In this document: in pieces, positions 46,061 to 56,790 of the stretch
Layout of the letters: every line of letters starts with the position of its first letter
Numbering within the stretch: the first letter of the stretch is position 1
Assembly: GCF_028372415.1 (NCBI RefSeq)
Contig: NC_092875.1
Location: forward strand, 433,001,877 to 433,065,876
Direction: 5' to 3'
DNA: 64,000 nt
Source of the DNA: Notamacropus eugenii
Lineage: Eukaryota > Chordata > Mammalia > Diprotodontia > Macropodidae
Notes under the pieces: model-generated
Database searches by the model: none
What the model was told of the DNA's origin: nothing
The model's input: the letters and a program-made list of their open reading frames with translations, nothing else
Program-made: the position numbers and the translations under genes

Positions 46061-49000
46061 CTGTAGAATAATAAGCACAATCTGATTTAGCATCTGAGGC
46101 TTTGTGTCATCATGTGACAGGTCAACAAGCCTCAGCTTAGCTAGGTGATAGGTGGATTTCAGAGAGTGTAAGGTCTGCTGTTCAAGTTAGGGATTGCAAT
46201 CCTGTTCTGAAAGTGCTTTAAGATTCCAAAGTCTTAGGGTCTTTCAAAAAGAATGACTTCCATGACTTAGCAGATGGATGTGCAAACAATTTTTCTTTTT
46301 ATTTATTAACTGCCTGCTATGTGCAAAGTATGATGACAAGTCAGTAATGCAGTGTTCTGCACATACTTGAGGCAATGAGGTAGTACAGTGGATAAAGTGC
46401 TAGACCTCAAGTCAGGAGGGCCTGACTTTGAATCCTGCCTTAGATACCAGCTGGGTAACCCTAAGGCAAGTCACTTGACCTCTATCAGGCACAGTTTTCT
46501 TAACCATATGGGAATGAGAATAGCATCAGTTTCACAGGGTTATTATAAAATCACCTGAGAAGAAAGGTAAAGTGTCTTCAGAACTTTAAAAACACCATAC
46601 AAATACTAGTTATTATCATTACTATTATCATTGAATATTTGATTTTGTCATGGTGAGATACTCCAGGTTTAGTAACTCCCTCCACCACTGTAGATCAATT
46701 AGTTTATCAATAAGCATTTACTAAGTACTTATTATGTAGCAGGCACTATAAAAAGAAATAAAATTGTTCTTGTTCTCACGAAGCTTGCATTCTATCCCGT
46801 GAGACATGTATATACATATATCTATAGAAAAATATTTTTTAAAAATACAACGAACTTTTTATAGTGAAAGCACTAGCAGCTGGGTGGAGGTGAATCAAGA
46901 AAGATCTTATGTAGGAGATGGTACTCAATATGAGTTCTGAAGGAAACATTTATAACCAGCAATATGCCTTAGTAGTTAAACCTTAGAGAGTTACTTGAAG
47001 AACATAAAGGTCAAATGACTTTTCCAGGCTCACACAGATAGTAAGTTTCAGAGACAAAATCTAAGCCCAGGTCTTTCTGACTTTTAGTCCACTACTCTCT
47101 CCTATATTCTCTGTGTTTTTCCCATAGTAGGAACTTAATAAATGGTTGCTGAATATATGAATGAATGGAACATTATCCACATCTAAGGATGTATGTGCTC
47201 CTAATGCACAGGGGCCTTTCTGGCATTTTCTTACATTGGATGAGTCTAGTTAGTTCCTTCCCATACATTCTTCATAGTAGCTGAAACTTGACAGGAAGCT
47301 GGCAGGACTCCTGTCACTTTGTCACCTGACCCTTTGCTATAACATGGGAATGCACAACACATGTATTTCTATATACATCTACGTACAACATAAGTATGTG
47401 TATAAACATGTACACTTACATAAATACATTAAATCTCTTGGTTTTAGAAAGATTCTGGGCCCTGGCTTTTGTCTATGGACTGTTTGGACAAACCAAGGGA
47501 ATGTTTGTGAAGGTAGTAGTTGTAGACAGGAGCAGGCACTGGATTCCCTTTTTTGTCTTCTGACCAGCAGCTACTCAATTTCCTATTACTAAACATGGTT
47601 CTAAAAATTAGTGACCCACACCCTCTCTAAATGTAGGGAAAATGCTAACTTATGCTTATCTCATTTCCCAGTTAGGTACAACTCTAAAGCCCCCAAATAA
47701 TCTAGAATACTGTACTGTGACTTTTACACTCATTCTGTTTGTGAATTTGAATTTACAATGGACAAAATTCCATTTCTGTCAAACCAACATGTTTAATTTG
47801 AGCTTGACCTGGCTGCTGCGGAACTACATTAAAAAACATATAAGGAACTCAGCAAAAATATAATGATCTTTCTATTGGAGTTCCTGAATCTTTGAAATGT
47901 TTCATGTACTACCTACATGTCAAATGAGTTACTTCCACTTTTAGCTGAGAATAAAAGATTTTACATAAATGTTTAAAACTCCAAGAGCTTGATTTTCTTT
48001 CAATACTTTTGTTTCACTGCGGTAACTGAAGCTAAAGGGTGCAAGAATCTGTTAGCTGAATGTACCCTCAATGTAAGCACTGTCATGGGACCAGTAGTAG
48101 GGTATCTTCCATGCAGATGGAAATGTTTAGAGTTCCCTTTCTCTTAAGCACATACTTGAGGTTCTGCCTCACAATGTGAGTGAACTGCTTGATTTGGGTA
48201 AGAAGTTAGATACTCACAAGCTGTTTAAGTAGGACAAGTTGAGAGTTGAGGCAATTTTTCAGGTAAGTTAGAATGAGTAAAATCTTCTGTTTATGAAAAG
48301 AAGTATTCATACAATTATTCATAGCCACTTTGGCTGTTTTCATTTATTAAGTTACATAGAGAACTTGTCAAATTCCCATCTTATTTTTTCACTAGTTAGT
48401 ATAAAGAATGTGTTCTCTTCCAACACATTTAACTTTCTGAAATCCAGTGCTTCCAGTATTCATATAGTAAATGACTTGAAAATGAATTACTCTTAAAGAG
48501 TTCATCAACAACTTATTCTCATTAGGCTTTCTCATACGATAACATAAAACTTAGAAATTTGTAAATGCAGGTAGAAAACTTGGAGAAAGTTATTAAGTTT
48601 GAGAAAATACATGAAATGATTATTCTAACCTGAGTAAACCACTTCTATGGCTTCTGTTCTACAAGAGTTCACATATAAATTACTTTTATTTGAGAAAAGC
48701 ATTTGGAGAATATTAATTTAGAGAAATGATTGAAAGAATTGGCATTGTTGAGAGATGTGGTATGGGATTAGAAGATGGTCAACAATACATTATTCACCCA
48801 TGTTTAAATCTAACTCTCAATTATACTGAAGATGAAGGTAAAATTCGCAGATTCTCTAGGTTTCTTGCTTTATCTGTTCTTTGCATATACCATATCCAAC
48901 AAACTGGATAAAATGGGAGAAATGGACTCAAAAATGTACATTTTACTGTAGTAGGCTTTTCAGCATGAATAGAGATTGAATAGAGAAAAGTAAAGGAGAC

Positions 49001-52000
49001 AAAACACCAGTTCATTCATTGGTTCTTAGCAGCTCAAAGTAGGAGACAAGCTAAAATGATTGCAATAGCTAGTTACAAGTTGGTCAAATCATTTGTGTAA
49101 ACTCTCCATAACAACCAATTGTGAATGGCCCTCCCACCATAGATCAAGTGATTAATTTGCTATCTGAGCAAAAGATGGATTAGATGCAGTAAAGTATACA
49201 CACCTGTTGACGTGTTGCATTATATTTCCAGGCCAAGCCAATTGGACTTTTAACTGACCTCTGTGCTCGACAAAAAAATCAACTAGTGTCCTGGTGACAG
49301 TTGTTGAAGTATGGAAGAAAAATGCAGGGATCCAGAGGATTGCCCCATCAAGCTTTTTTAAACTGAGGAAAAAGTTGTTACGATCCTGAATGGTCAAAAG
49401 ATTGTTGTAATACTTTTCCAGGATGCTAGGGTTGAAGGTGGTAAGGTTGGTTTTCCTTCCAACATCCTTTTGGAATGCCTCGGTGGGGGCAAAATTACAA
49501 CGGAAAACAAAATCAGATCTATCTATTTCTTGTCCACACTGGCTCCCTGTCAGGATCCCACTATTTCCAACCACGGTACAAATATTATAATGCTTATTCA
49601 TAATGGGTGACACGTCTGGAAGCAGTGATCGGAAGTTATTGCTAATAGAGAAAACATATTTATGGCTGGAATAATCATAGTGCATCAGCTGTCCAATCCG
49701 AACACTATTCTTGGTCAAAGAAAAATTTTTGATTACATCGACATGTTGAAGAATCTCTTTCCTAAAATAAAAAGAAATTCATTAAATGTATCCCATTCAA
49801 AACAATTGATTTTTCGATTTTACTTCTTTTATGCTGCCATTTCATTCAGAAAATAATCTTAAGAATCTTAAACCAATGGAAAAAAATCTATTGATCAGTA
49901 TCTTGGTCTTTGGAAGCAGACTTGCGTCATGTTATAGGATCACATTATTCCTTGGGTCCAGTGTTCTAAATGTGGCCTCCATTCTTGATAATAAAATTGG
50001 GGGCTGACAGTGTGCTAACTATAGCTATCATGTACCTGTTCTATGCCTTATATTGAGGATGTGGATAATGAAAAGATGATCCAGGCTCAATCTGTGCCAG
50101 CAAATAATCAATGGGATGCAGCTACTATCTGTCATTGGGTAATCATGTTACTCTTTAAGTTGGAGACCTGGCCTTTGTTACATGGGACTGCCTTCTTGAT
50201 ATTGGATTACAGTGCACAAGACATATCAATTACTTCCTCTTTTTTCTAAAATAGTGCCAAATATCTAAGAGAGAAATGGTACAGTATTATATATTATTGA
50301 AATATTAAAATGGTAAAAGGAGAGGGGATAGTTAAATATTTAATGAAAATGAGATGATAATCTCATCAGGAACTTTTGAATAATGAAATAGGGAATTAGG
50401 AAATATTGTCCTTTGAGATTTAGAAAGAAAACTTATTTGAAGAAAACTAAAATTCAGAAAAAAAGGACTATTATAAAACACTGAAAATATGCCCAGTATT
50501 TCAGTTTGGCTTTCATGATGATTGTTTTGGGAAAAACAAATTCTACGTTGCTAAATTATTCAAAGTATTTAAGAAAGGCAGGTAACATGCTCCTTCATGG
50601 TCAAATCCACACAAAATATCCAGTTAACAAACAAATTTGAAAGACTTAAGATCTCTGATCAAAGCAATGACCAACCATTATCACAGAAGATGATGATAAT
50701 CCATACTACTCACATTCTGAGAGAGAATACAATCATGATCCAGAATGACATGAACATGGACAATGTCTGAGAATGTCTTTAAACATCTGTTAAAAGGATC
50801 TTGCTTTTCTTTTAAGTGGGAGGGTAAGAGATAGAGAAAACAAATGCTTGATAATTAAAAAATAAAATGAAAAAACAAAAACCAAATACTCAATTGCTTT
50901 GAATATTTACTTGTATTTATTTATTTATTTATTTTTAAATAGAACTGAAAGTAAATGCTATAGACAGCACCTCTAGGCCACTTCATTTGATTGTGTGTTT
51001 TATTATACTTCTCAAATTATAGGGGGAAGTGTAAGGGGAAGTATGTAAACCAGAACCTACTGTTACTTGAAGTAATTTTACAATGGCAAAGGGAAACTAT
51101 GTTCTGTTACTTGCTCATTTTTTATATAATTGACTTAAAATGGAATTTTGTGAGGAAATCTTAAAGAAGAAAATATTTTGAAAGGTTAAGTAATCACATT
51201 GAGAGAACATTAGAACATTTTCATTAAGTTAGAAATATGATGAGCAATTGGTACAGAACTTACCTAGTTGAAAATTATCATTTCCCACAAAACTTTTCTA
51301 GGTTATTAGCCAGAAGAGTTGTATAGAAGTCCATATCTGGGTTTTTAGAAAGAATTTATTTTATTGTGTTCTAATAGCTATACAATGAATTTCAAAAATT
51401 GAATCATAGTTGCCTAAAATAATGCTTTATGACAATGCCTTGATGTTACCAAGGAGTTTAGTTGAATCTCTCATATTATTTCTGATGGAATATTGTATGT
51501 CAATACATCAAAAATGTATGCTTGGATGGGTAATTGCTATAACCTGTCCTGCACTGTTTCTTAAACTTAAAGCTTTGTGAAAACAAGTCTCCACACCTCT
51601 AATGAGCACACTAGATGGCTCACATTCCATTTAGCAGTATAATAATACCACTAAAGTAGCAGCTTAACTCAGGGAGCCAAGTGAAAGGTAGAAATACTGA
51701 AGATTTAAGTTCTATCTTGAATAAATGATTTCAAATAAATTCTGTAATCTTTCTCTTGATTATTTATCAATAAATATGAGACTGCTATAAGGCATAACTT
51801 AAATATTAACCTAGGATCACTTTCCCATATATTAAAATCTACAAGGGTCTAATTTTTAAAGGAAATCACATCATATACGTGTACACATATACATATACAT
51901 GTGTGTGCATATACCTATTAGTTTCACGTAGTAATTTTCTGCGGTGAATTAGCAGAAATTATTATCTTTCCATTTTAATCAAACAATATACATCATGTAG

Positions 52001-54429
52001 ATTACACACATTTCAGTAAGAAAGCAAATAATAAACATTTAAATTGTATGAATTTACTGTGTGATTCCTCCTCCCCCCATTTATGTTGGAATCACTTTGG
52101 ATGATACATTATGACCAACATATTGTTTGGGGTTATTTTTTGATGATTTGGGTACTGTTTCATTGGTACTTTCACCTTAAGCTATGATTTTAATGTGAGG
52201 TCACATTAGAAAGAAGATATTTAAAATAATGTTTCATTGAATTTGATGTATATTATACAGACCTTTTCCTCCAGTCAGAATTCTGATGCTGGCATTGTTT
52301 TCTACTTATGAGGGGGCACCCAATATCAGTATTAATTACAAGTTACTATTTTGTATAGGCCAAAAAAAAAAAACAAACCACCAAACATGTCCCAACAGCA
52401 GAGAAATTAATTGTTTCAAACCCTTGTATTCAGAAACAATTTTTTTACTTTTGTGCTTTTTTCCTATCCTACCTTTGACGTAAAAATGCTGTCCGGTTAA
52501 ATGTCCACTTAGAAGGTTTCTCCTGGAGTTCCTGGGTCAGAGAATTTGTAATTGGTACAAATGATGGGTCTAGAAACTTCAATGCAAATTGTGACCTGTA
52601 AAGAATCATGAATACATAAGCAAAATGATCAGCCTCTGCTTTTAGAGCCAGAAGGCCATTAAAGTTCAACTGAGCTAGTCCAGACAGCACTATATAAAAA
52701 AGTCTCCATCCTCCTGTCACAATCACCTATCCTTTGACTCTCTTTGGTTTAACAAAAAGAAGGAAATATGACTAAAACCAAATATACACCTAATATCCTC
52801 ATTGTTTTAGTGGAGAAATCATAAAATGGCCGTCAAGCATAGAGAACAAGGGGACTGAGGCTGAAAACAGCAAGTAAATGTAAAGCATGCCCCTAACTCA
52901 ACGAGTCAGCACCGCGGACAGCGACTGCCCACAAACCAGGCAGAAATCCAAACCACTTCAACACTCCAGGGCCTGACTTCATTGTTTTTGGAGAGGAAAG
53001 ACTGAGGAGAGTGCAGATGGGGGAGGGGGCAAAGAGTGGTCTCCTGCCTTAACCTCTTCCATCTCGAATCTGTCTCTGGTTTAATTCACTATTTCCTGAC
53101 AAAGGAGGCCCATTCCCTCAACTTCCACAGACTCTGTGGAGGTATAGCAACTATCGTGAGCTACTTGAGGGATTGGGCGGGAAAGGCTTCCTAGTGCCTA
53201 ATCCAGGTCCGGGAATATCAAGGGGTTGCGAGCATAGGGTAATGCTTCCCCTCAGGCGCAACACCTACATCTAATGGCTGGTCTGACCATAGTATTTTGG
53301 TTTTTTTTCCCGCCACCCCCCCCCCCCCCCCAATAATGTACAGGCCTAGATTGCTGTGCAAGACAACCCTCCCCGACTACATAACCCCACCACACACCTC
53401 TCTCTCTCTCTTTCCCCCCTTCCCCTCCCTCCCTCCCTCCCTCAGAAGAAAACTGATGGGTCGGAGAGCAGGGCTGGGAATTGCCAGAAAACCTAGAACA
53501 AGGGAAAGCAAGAACCGCCTGATAAGGAGTCAAGCTAAAGAGCTAAGGAGCAGATCCTTTCCCCACTGAGATGGACTGGGTATCTGGGTCTGGATTTGCC
53601 CAATTTCAGTTGGCTTCCTGTGAGGGGGTGGGAAGGAGAAAGGAATACAGACTAGGGGCTGTAGCCCGAAGAAGGTTGCTAAGGCAGAAGGGGTAGATAG
53701 AAGAAACCCTGAGGGAGTCCTTCGAACAAACCCCCTCATAATTTTTTGTAGGGAGGCGGGGGAGTAAGGTAGAGGGGTATAAGCAAAGCGCCTGCGCCAT
53801 TTAATCGCCCCTGGACTGACCGTCACCACAGTCATGCCGAACCCTGCAGACCAGGGGTAGGGAGAATGCTCTCACACAAGACACACATAAGCATCCCTTC
53901 TCCCTTCCAAATAGCAACTCTCCTTCCCTTCTATCACTCTCATCCCCTCACCACCACCCCCATTTCGAGCAGAGAGAAGGGGACACTGATACTGAAAACT
54001 CATAGAAAAGCATTCAGATCGATTTGGCCAGTAGTTAGGGATCGGGTTTTTTCTTCCTTTAAATAATAAACAGAGATGATGACACGCAGTTATCTTGGAG
54101 AAAGTGTCTCTGAGATGTCACAGTACCTTCCTCATCTTATGTTCCCCGCCACCACAAGCTCCAAACCTTCCCTTTCCCAATTCCCCAACCATAAAATAAT
54201 AAATAAACCAGAGGAAAGAGAGAGTGAGAAAAATAAATGGCCACACTTACCTAAATCCCGCGTGGAACATATACATTCGGGGCACCCTCGGGCTGGCGTA
54301 CTTGGGAGTGGTGAAGATGTTATCTTTTTTCAAGGACACATAGCTGATCAGAGATAAAATCAGCAAGGCGACGCTGAGCATGACCAGCCCCAGTGCACTA
54401 ACCACCCGGGCCATTTTGCAATTTCTCAT
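45778..54429 (-). CDS. ST8SIA3: Alpha-2,8-sialyltransferase 3 (ST8SIA3), 4 coding exons
   Basis: Join on the minus strand: 54429-54251, 52595-52473, 49761-49204, 46060-45778. The product is 380 residues, the family length. It is a type II Golgi glycosyltransferase (GT29) that adds sialic acid in alpha-2,8 linkage to terminal alpha-2,3-sialylated glycans of glycoproteins and GM3-type lipids. Seen in the sequence: a 9-residue cytosolic tail; a membrane anchor at about residues 10-33; a stem to about 100; the large sialylmotif at about 162-207 starting 'CTVVGNSGILTG'; the small motif at about 298-320 ('TGILMYTLASAMCEEI'); motif III around His337; and the VS motif with the catalytic base His354 and Glu359 ('HQLPAE'). 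Cys162, Cys176, Cys313 and Cys379 are in place for the two family disulfides. N-glycosylation sequons occur at Asn93, Asn113 and Asn206. No stop, frameshift or lost key residue is seen. Expression is known mainly from brain and testis. Confidence 0.97.
46375..46625 (+). mobile_element. MIR/THER-type SINE in intron 3
   Basis: 'ggtagtacagtggataaagt', 'caggagggcctgactttgaa', 'ggcaagtcacttgacctcta' and a 3' end with 'ttcacagggttattataaaa' give a near full-length THER/MIR copy, antisense to the gene. Confidence 0.85.
46690..47150 (+). mobile_element. Old interspersed repeat (family not determined)
   Basis: 'tactaagtacttattatgta' then 'tgttcttgttctcacgaagc' and 'cactagcagctgggtggagg', followed by an inverted-MIR-like end ('ccaggctcacacagatagta'). 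Related sequence is seen at 59740-59990 ('gctaacagctggaggggtca'). A composite of old mammalian repeats. Confidence 0.5.
47228..47340 (-). pseudogene. Decayed partial duplicate of ST8SIA3 exon 4
   Basis: The segment 47250-47321 aligns without gaps to exon 4 at 45807-45878 with 57 of 72 bases identical, and weaker similarity continues through the stop codon ('ttctta' at 47228 and at 45775). Read in the exon's frame on the minus strand it gives Lys, stop, 'QESCQLPVKFQLL', stop, 'RMYGKELTRL'. The two stops fall at the positions of Trp350 and Tyr364, and the catalytic His354 codon is TGC (Cys). It has the same orientation as the gene. Similarity ends before the upstream part of exon 4, so no splice acceptor is shared. 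It cannot add function to the enzyme. Confidence 0.85.
49204..49761 (-). CDS. ST8SIA3: ST8SIA3 exon 3
   Basis: 558 bases, from the last base of Arg101 to the second base of Arg287. The acceptor is 'tttctttttattttag' and the donor AG|GTGTGT. It encodes the end of the stem, the sequons at Asn113 and Asn206, the whole large sialylmotif (donor-binding; Cys162, Cys176) and the segment up to Asn286. A TTG codon at 49718-49716 is Leu116, an internal residue and not a start. The length is a multiple of three. Confidence 0.97.
49762..52472 (-). other. ST8SIA3: ST8SIA3 intron 2
   Basis: 2711 bases, phase 2, donor GTAGGA. AT-rich, with no LINE or SINE that I recognise, a short TTTA repeat near 50915-50935 and scattered A- or T-runs. 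Open frames inside it have no recognisable domain. Confidence 0.9.
52473..52595 (-). CDS. ST8SIA3: ST8SIA3 exon 2
   Basis: 123 bases, from the last base of Arg60 to the second base of Arg101. The acceptor is 'attctttacag' and the donor AAAG|GTAGGA. It encodes the stem region, including 'SQFALKFLDPSFVP' and the sequon Asn93-Arg-Thr. The length is a multiple of three with phase 2 at both ends, so skipping it would keep the frame. Confidence 0.97.
52596..54250 (-). other. ST8SIA3: ST8SIA3 intron 1
   Basis: 1655 bases, phase 2, donor GTAAGT. It contains a 16-C run (53316-53331), a CT-rich tract (about 53398-53442) and scattered CpGs, and is richer in GC than the other introns. Overlapping open frames on both strands (53252-53835) have no recognisable domain and are not supported as genes. 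Confidence 0.9.
53316..53331. repeat. Poly-C run (16 C)
   Basis: Uninterrupted C run in intron 1, and a G run on the transcribed-sense (minus) strand. Prone to length error and polymorphism. Confidence 0.95.
54251..54429 (-). CDS. ST8SIA3: ST8SIA3 exon 1 (coding part)
   Basis: Starts at ATG 54429-54427, with A at -3 (context CCAAGATGA). It encodes residues 1-59 and the first two bases of Arg60, ending ATTTAG|GTAAGT. The start was chosen because it gives the family N-terminus ('MRNCKMARV') and 380 residues. An open frame continues upstream without an in-frame ATG. The product has a basic cytosolic tail and then a hydrophobic signal anchor, about residues 10-33. Confidence 0.96.
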
Positions 54430-54446
54430 CTTGGGGAAGGCGTGAG

Positions 54447-54473
54447 TCAGTGAAACCCAAGAAATCGGTCCAT
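54447..54473 (-). other. Short upstream ORF in the ST8SIA3 leader
   Basis: A minus-strand ATG at 54473-54471 opens 8 codons and stops at TGA 54449-54447, 17 bases before the ST8SIA3 ATG and in a different frame. Context is mixed (T at -3, G at +4). Whether it lies in the mRNA depends on the transcription start, which is not known. Confidence 0.5.
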
Positions 54474-54499
54474 TGAGTTGCAAACGGCTGCTTAGGGAA

Positions 54500-54510
54500 G
54501 GGGGGGGGGG
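54500..54510. repeat. Poly-G run (11 G)
   Basis: Uninterrupted G run on the plus strand, 71 bases upstream of the ST8SIA3 ATG. Confidence 0.95.
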
Positions 54511-54537
54511 TGGCGAGCGTGGGGGTGCGTGTGTTAG

Positions 54538-54594
<57 letters not shown>

Positions 54595-54613
54595 GCGTGG
54601 GGGGGGGGGGGGG
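54538..54613. repeat. (TG)n microsatellite followed by a 15-G run
   Basis: A TG run at 54538-54593 and, after 'ttgcgt', a G run at 54599-54613. It lies in the presumed 5' leader or promoter of ST8SIA3. Alternating TG can adopt Z-DNA and the G runs could form a G-quadruplex with neighbours; both are structural predictions only. Confidence 0.95.
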
Positions 54614-54900
54614 CGCTGGGCTGGGGAAATAGCGAAAGAGTGGGGGTGGGCAGACAGAGAATCCGAACCCCCTCGGAAAGGGAGAGCCGGGACAATGAAG
54701 AATTAAAAATAAAATGGAGGGCTGGAGCTGTGGTGTCGAAATGGCAGCTGGCTGCGTTCTACGTCTCCTCTCTGCTGTCTGCTCATTCTACACCGGGAGT
54801 TTCCAGTGGGGCTGCCATCCCTCTTCGCGGATGCAAGATAAATGTGATTGGAATAATGTTACAATTCGATCTAGGCACAGGATTTAATTAATGAACTCTA

Positions 54901-55869
54901 ATCTCCCAAATAACCTTGGGGGGGGGGGTGATGGTGAGGGAGGGAAAAGGAGGGGGCTAAGGGAGAGGAATTAAGGGAAAAATGCATCAGCCCACAACAT
55001 CGGGCTGTTCAGGACCAGGCTCGATAAAGCTAGAAGGAGGATGAATGTGGGGAGACAGACACCCAAACTTAGTTTAATGGACCATTCATAACTTTATAAA
55101 TAAATCGCAGAATAGAGAGATAAATAACAGGATTTACTGCCTCCAAGGATAAACACCAGCTGTGCTCTTCCCGTATATGTGGAGAGAATAGTATTAGTGA
55201 GGCATGCACATAAAAGCTTCCATATCCACTAAGAGGAAATCAGCCCCACACCACTCAGTAACCCATGTCCCCACACCCTGAAGAATCCCCACTCAACCAC
55301 TACTGTTATTCCCCCTCCTCCAAAAGTGTCTAGCCAGAGACTATCCTGCCCCTACCATGGTGTGGGCTAGTCTCAACCATACATACTATCTCATTGTCCA
55401 AATGACTGAGAGCCCACTCTTCATTCACAGACAGGAGCACCAAAATCTCTCCCACATCAAGGAGAGGCAAAATAGTGAAGTTTTCCTTTCACTTGAGTGT
55501 GGAGACCTTAGTTTGTACTTCATTTTATCCTCATTCCCAATACCTAACTAAGAGGGGTCTGAACATAGTAGCTGAACAATACATGTTTGTTGATAAATCC
55601 AAGATTGACAGTACCAGGTCTTCCAGAGTCTGATACATGACTTCATTCTTGGCTTATGTAGTTTTGCTCTCATTCTCTTTTACTAAGTCCTCTATCTCAG
55701 GACCTCAGGGAGTGAACATACTTAAAATCACTTTTAATTGAGCATTTGAGGGTTCAGAAGAAACTCTTACATTTTACCTCTAACTCTCAAGATAATCCAA
55801 CCTCTTGCACTAAGCACAAGGCCTTTGGTACACTACCTATATATTTGTCTGGCTTTGTCCTCTAATACT
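54901..55869. other. Upstream intergenic, mostly unassigned
   Basis: Starts with a G-rich, purine-rich tract (about 54917-54980, including an 11-G run at 54918-54928). No gene. Short open frames without domains. Confidence 0.45.
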
Positions 55870-56120
55870 GGTCAATTAACATTAATGTAAGCATGCCAGA
55901 GATAGGAATTTGGCTGTAAAGGCCTTTCTCCAATAAAAGAATTCAAGACATTCCAGGCAAAAGTGTTTTCTTCAGAATTCCCATGACTCCTTGTTTGTAC
56001 TTCTTAAAGGTACACCTTACATTCAACCTTGTGGCATTTTTATTTATGTTTTACTTCCCCAATCAGACTTTAAGCTCCTTGAGGGGTTCACCTCTGTTCC
56101 TCATAAGTCTTCATGTACAG
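55870..56120 (+). mobile_element. L2-type LINE 3' end
   Basis: 'ttaagctccttgaggggttc' near 56069 is the L2 3' signature, preceded by diverged L2-like sequence. Confidence 0.5.
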
Positions 56121-56139
56121 ACTCTCAGGCAACTTGATG

Positions 56140-56290
56140 ATGGTGTTGAACAGAACGTAAAATGTGGTGATGGGATCACAGATTTTGAGCTGGAAGGAAT
56201 CTTAGAGGTCATGAATCCAATTTCTGTAATTTATAGATAAGGAAATTCAGTGACGTTAAGTGACGACAAAAATCACACAAATCTTTTTGT
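56140..56290 (-). mobile_element. MIR-type SINE
   Basis: 'gagctggaaggaatcttaga' and 'agataaggaaattcagtgac', an inverted MIR. Confidence 0.65.
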
Positions 56291-56599
56291 TTTCAATAAC
56301 ACAATAAGGAATCTCTTACCCTTTGTAGCCTCTGATATCAAGACACAGGAAATGTGATAAGAACATCACAATACAATTTTCTTCTCTCTATTGCTTCTGA
56401 TTCTTCCTCATTTTCCTAAGTGAGTATCCAATGGCATTTTAGACCCACATAGCTTCAGTGGAGCAATAACCGAAGCACATATTTTAATATAGATTTTTTT
56501 CTTCTGGAAAGGAAAAAGGCATTGAGAGAAATTGTAAAATGTAAACAAGAAAAAGAAAACTAATGGTAAAGAGTTCACCTGAATTTGCATCTGCTATAA
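56291..56599. other. Intergenic, no feature recognised
   Basis: No gene. The minus-strand open frame 56408-56590 has no recognisable domain. Confidence 0.4.
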
Positions 56600-56790
56600 G
56601 AACATATTGTAGTGGGAAGAACTTTGGCCTGAGAGTTAGGAGATTGGTTTTCTACTTTAATAACTCAAACTCACTAACTGTGTGACCCTGAATAATGTAT
56701 TTCTTGCCTCTCAGGCTCAATTTTCTCATGTAGGTAGACTAGATCCTTTCTAATGTCCCCTCCCGCTCTAAAATTTTGTAATTCTAAAAG
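56600..56790 (+). mobile_element. MIR/THER-type SINE
   Basis: 'ttggcctgagagttaggaga', 'ctaactgtgtgaccctgaat' and 'aattttctcatgtaggtaga' in sense order. Confidence 0.8.

Larger units (their letters stand above)
46061..49203 (-). other. ST8SIA3: ST8SIA3 intron 3
   Basis: 3143 bases, phase 2, donor GTGTGT and acceptor CAG. It contains a MIR/THER-type SINE (46375-46625), an old interspersed repeat (46690-47150), a decayed exon 4 fragment (47228-47340) and a short L2-like tail ('aggaacttaataaatggttg' near 47129). From 47345 to 49200 I recognise nothing further. Confidence 0.9.
54430..54900 (-). promoter_or_regulatory. ST8SIA3: ST8SIA3 5' leader and presumed promoter
   Basis: CpG dinucleotides are clearly commoner at about 54250-54860 than in the rest of the window, consistent with a promoter-associated GC-rich stretch. 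A CCAAT box on the gene's strand is the complement of 54847-54851. No TATA box at a convincing place. The leader region includes a (CA)n tract and two C runs on the sense strand (complements of 54500-54510, 54538-54593 and 54599-54613). The transcription start cannot be fixed from sequence. Confidence 0.5.

Noticed and set aside
49716-49718. Possible start codon for a shorter protein in exon 3
   Set aside because: The codon is TTG (Leu116) inside the ST8SIA3 reading frame; upstream codons in the exon and the splice acceptor at 49762 show that it is internal.
49662-49856. Plus-strand open frame over the 5' end of exon 3
   Set aside because: Antisense shadow of the coding exon; no domain. The same applies to 45859-46071 over exon 4.
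53252-53835. Several open frames of 90-101 codons on both strands in ST8SIA3 intron 1
   Set aside because: They overlap each other in different frames, include homopolymer runs and show no recognisable domain. GC-richer promoter-flanking DNA has fewer chance stops.
54430-54483. N-terminal extension of ST8SIA3 upstream of its ATG
   Set aside because: The frame stays open but begins with TTG, not ATG, and the family N-terminus starts at the ATG at 54429.
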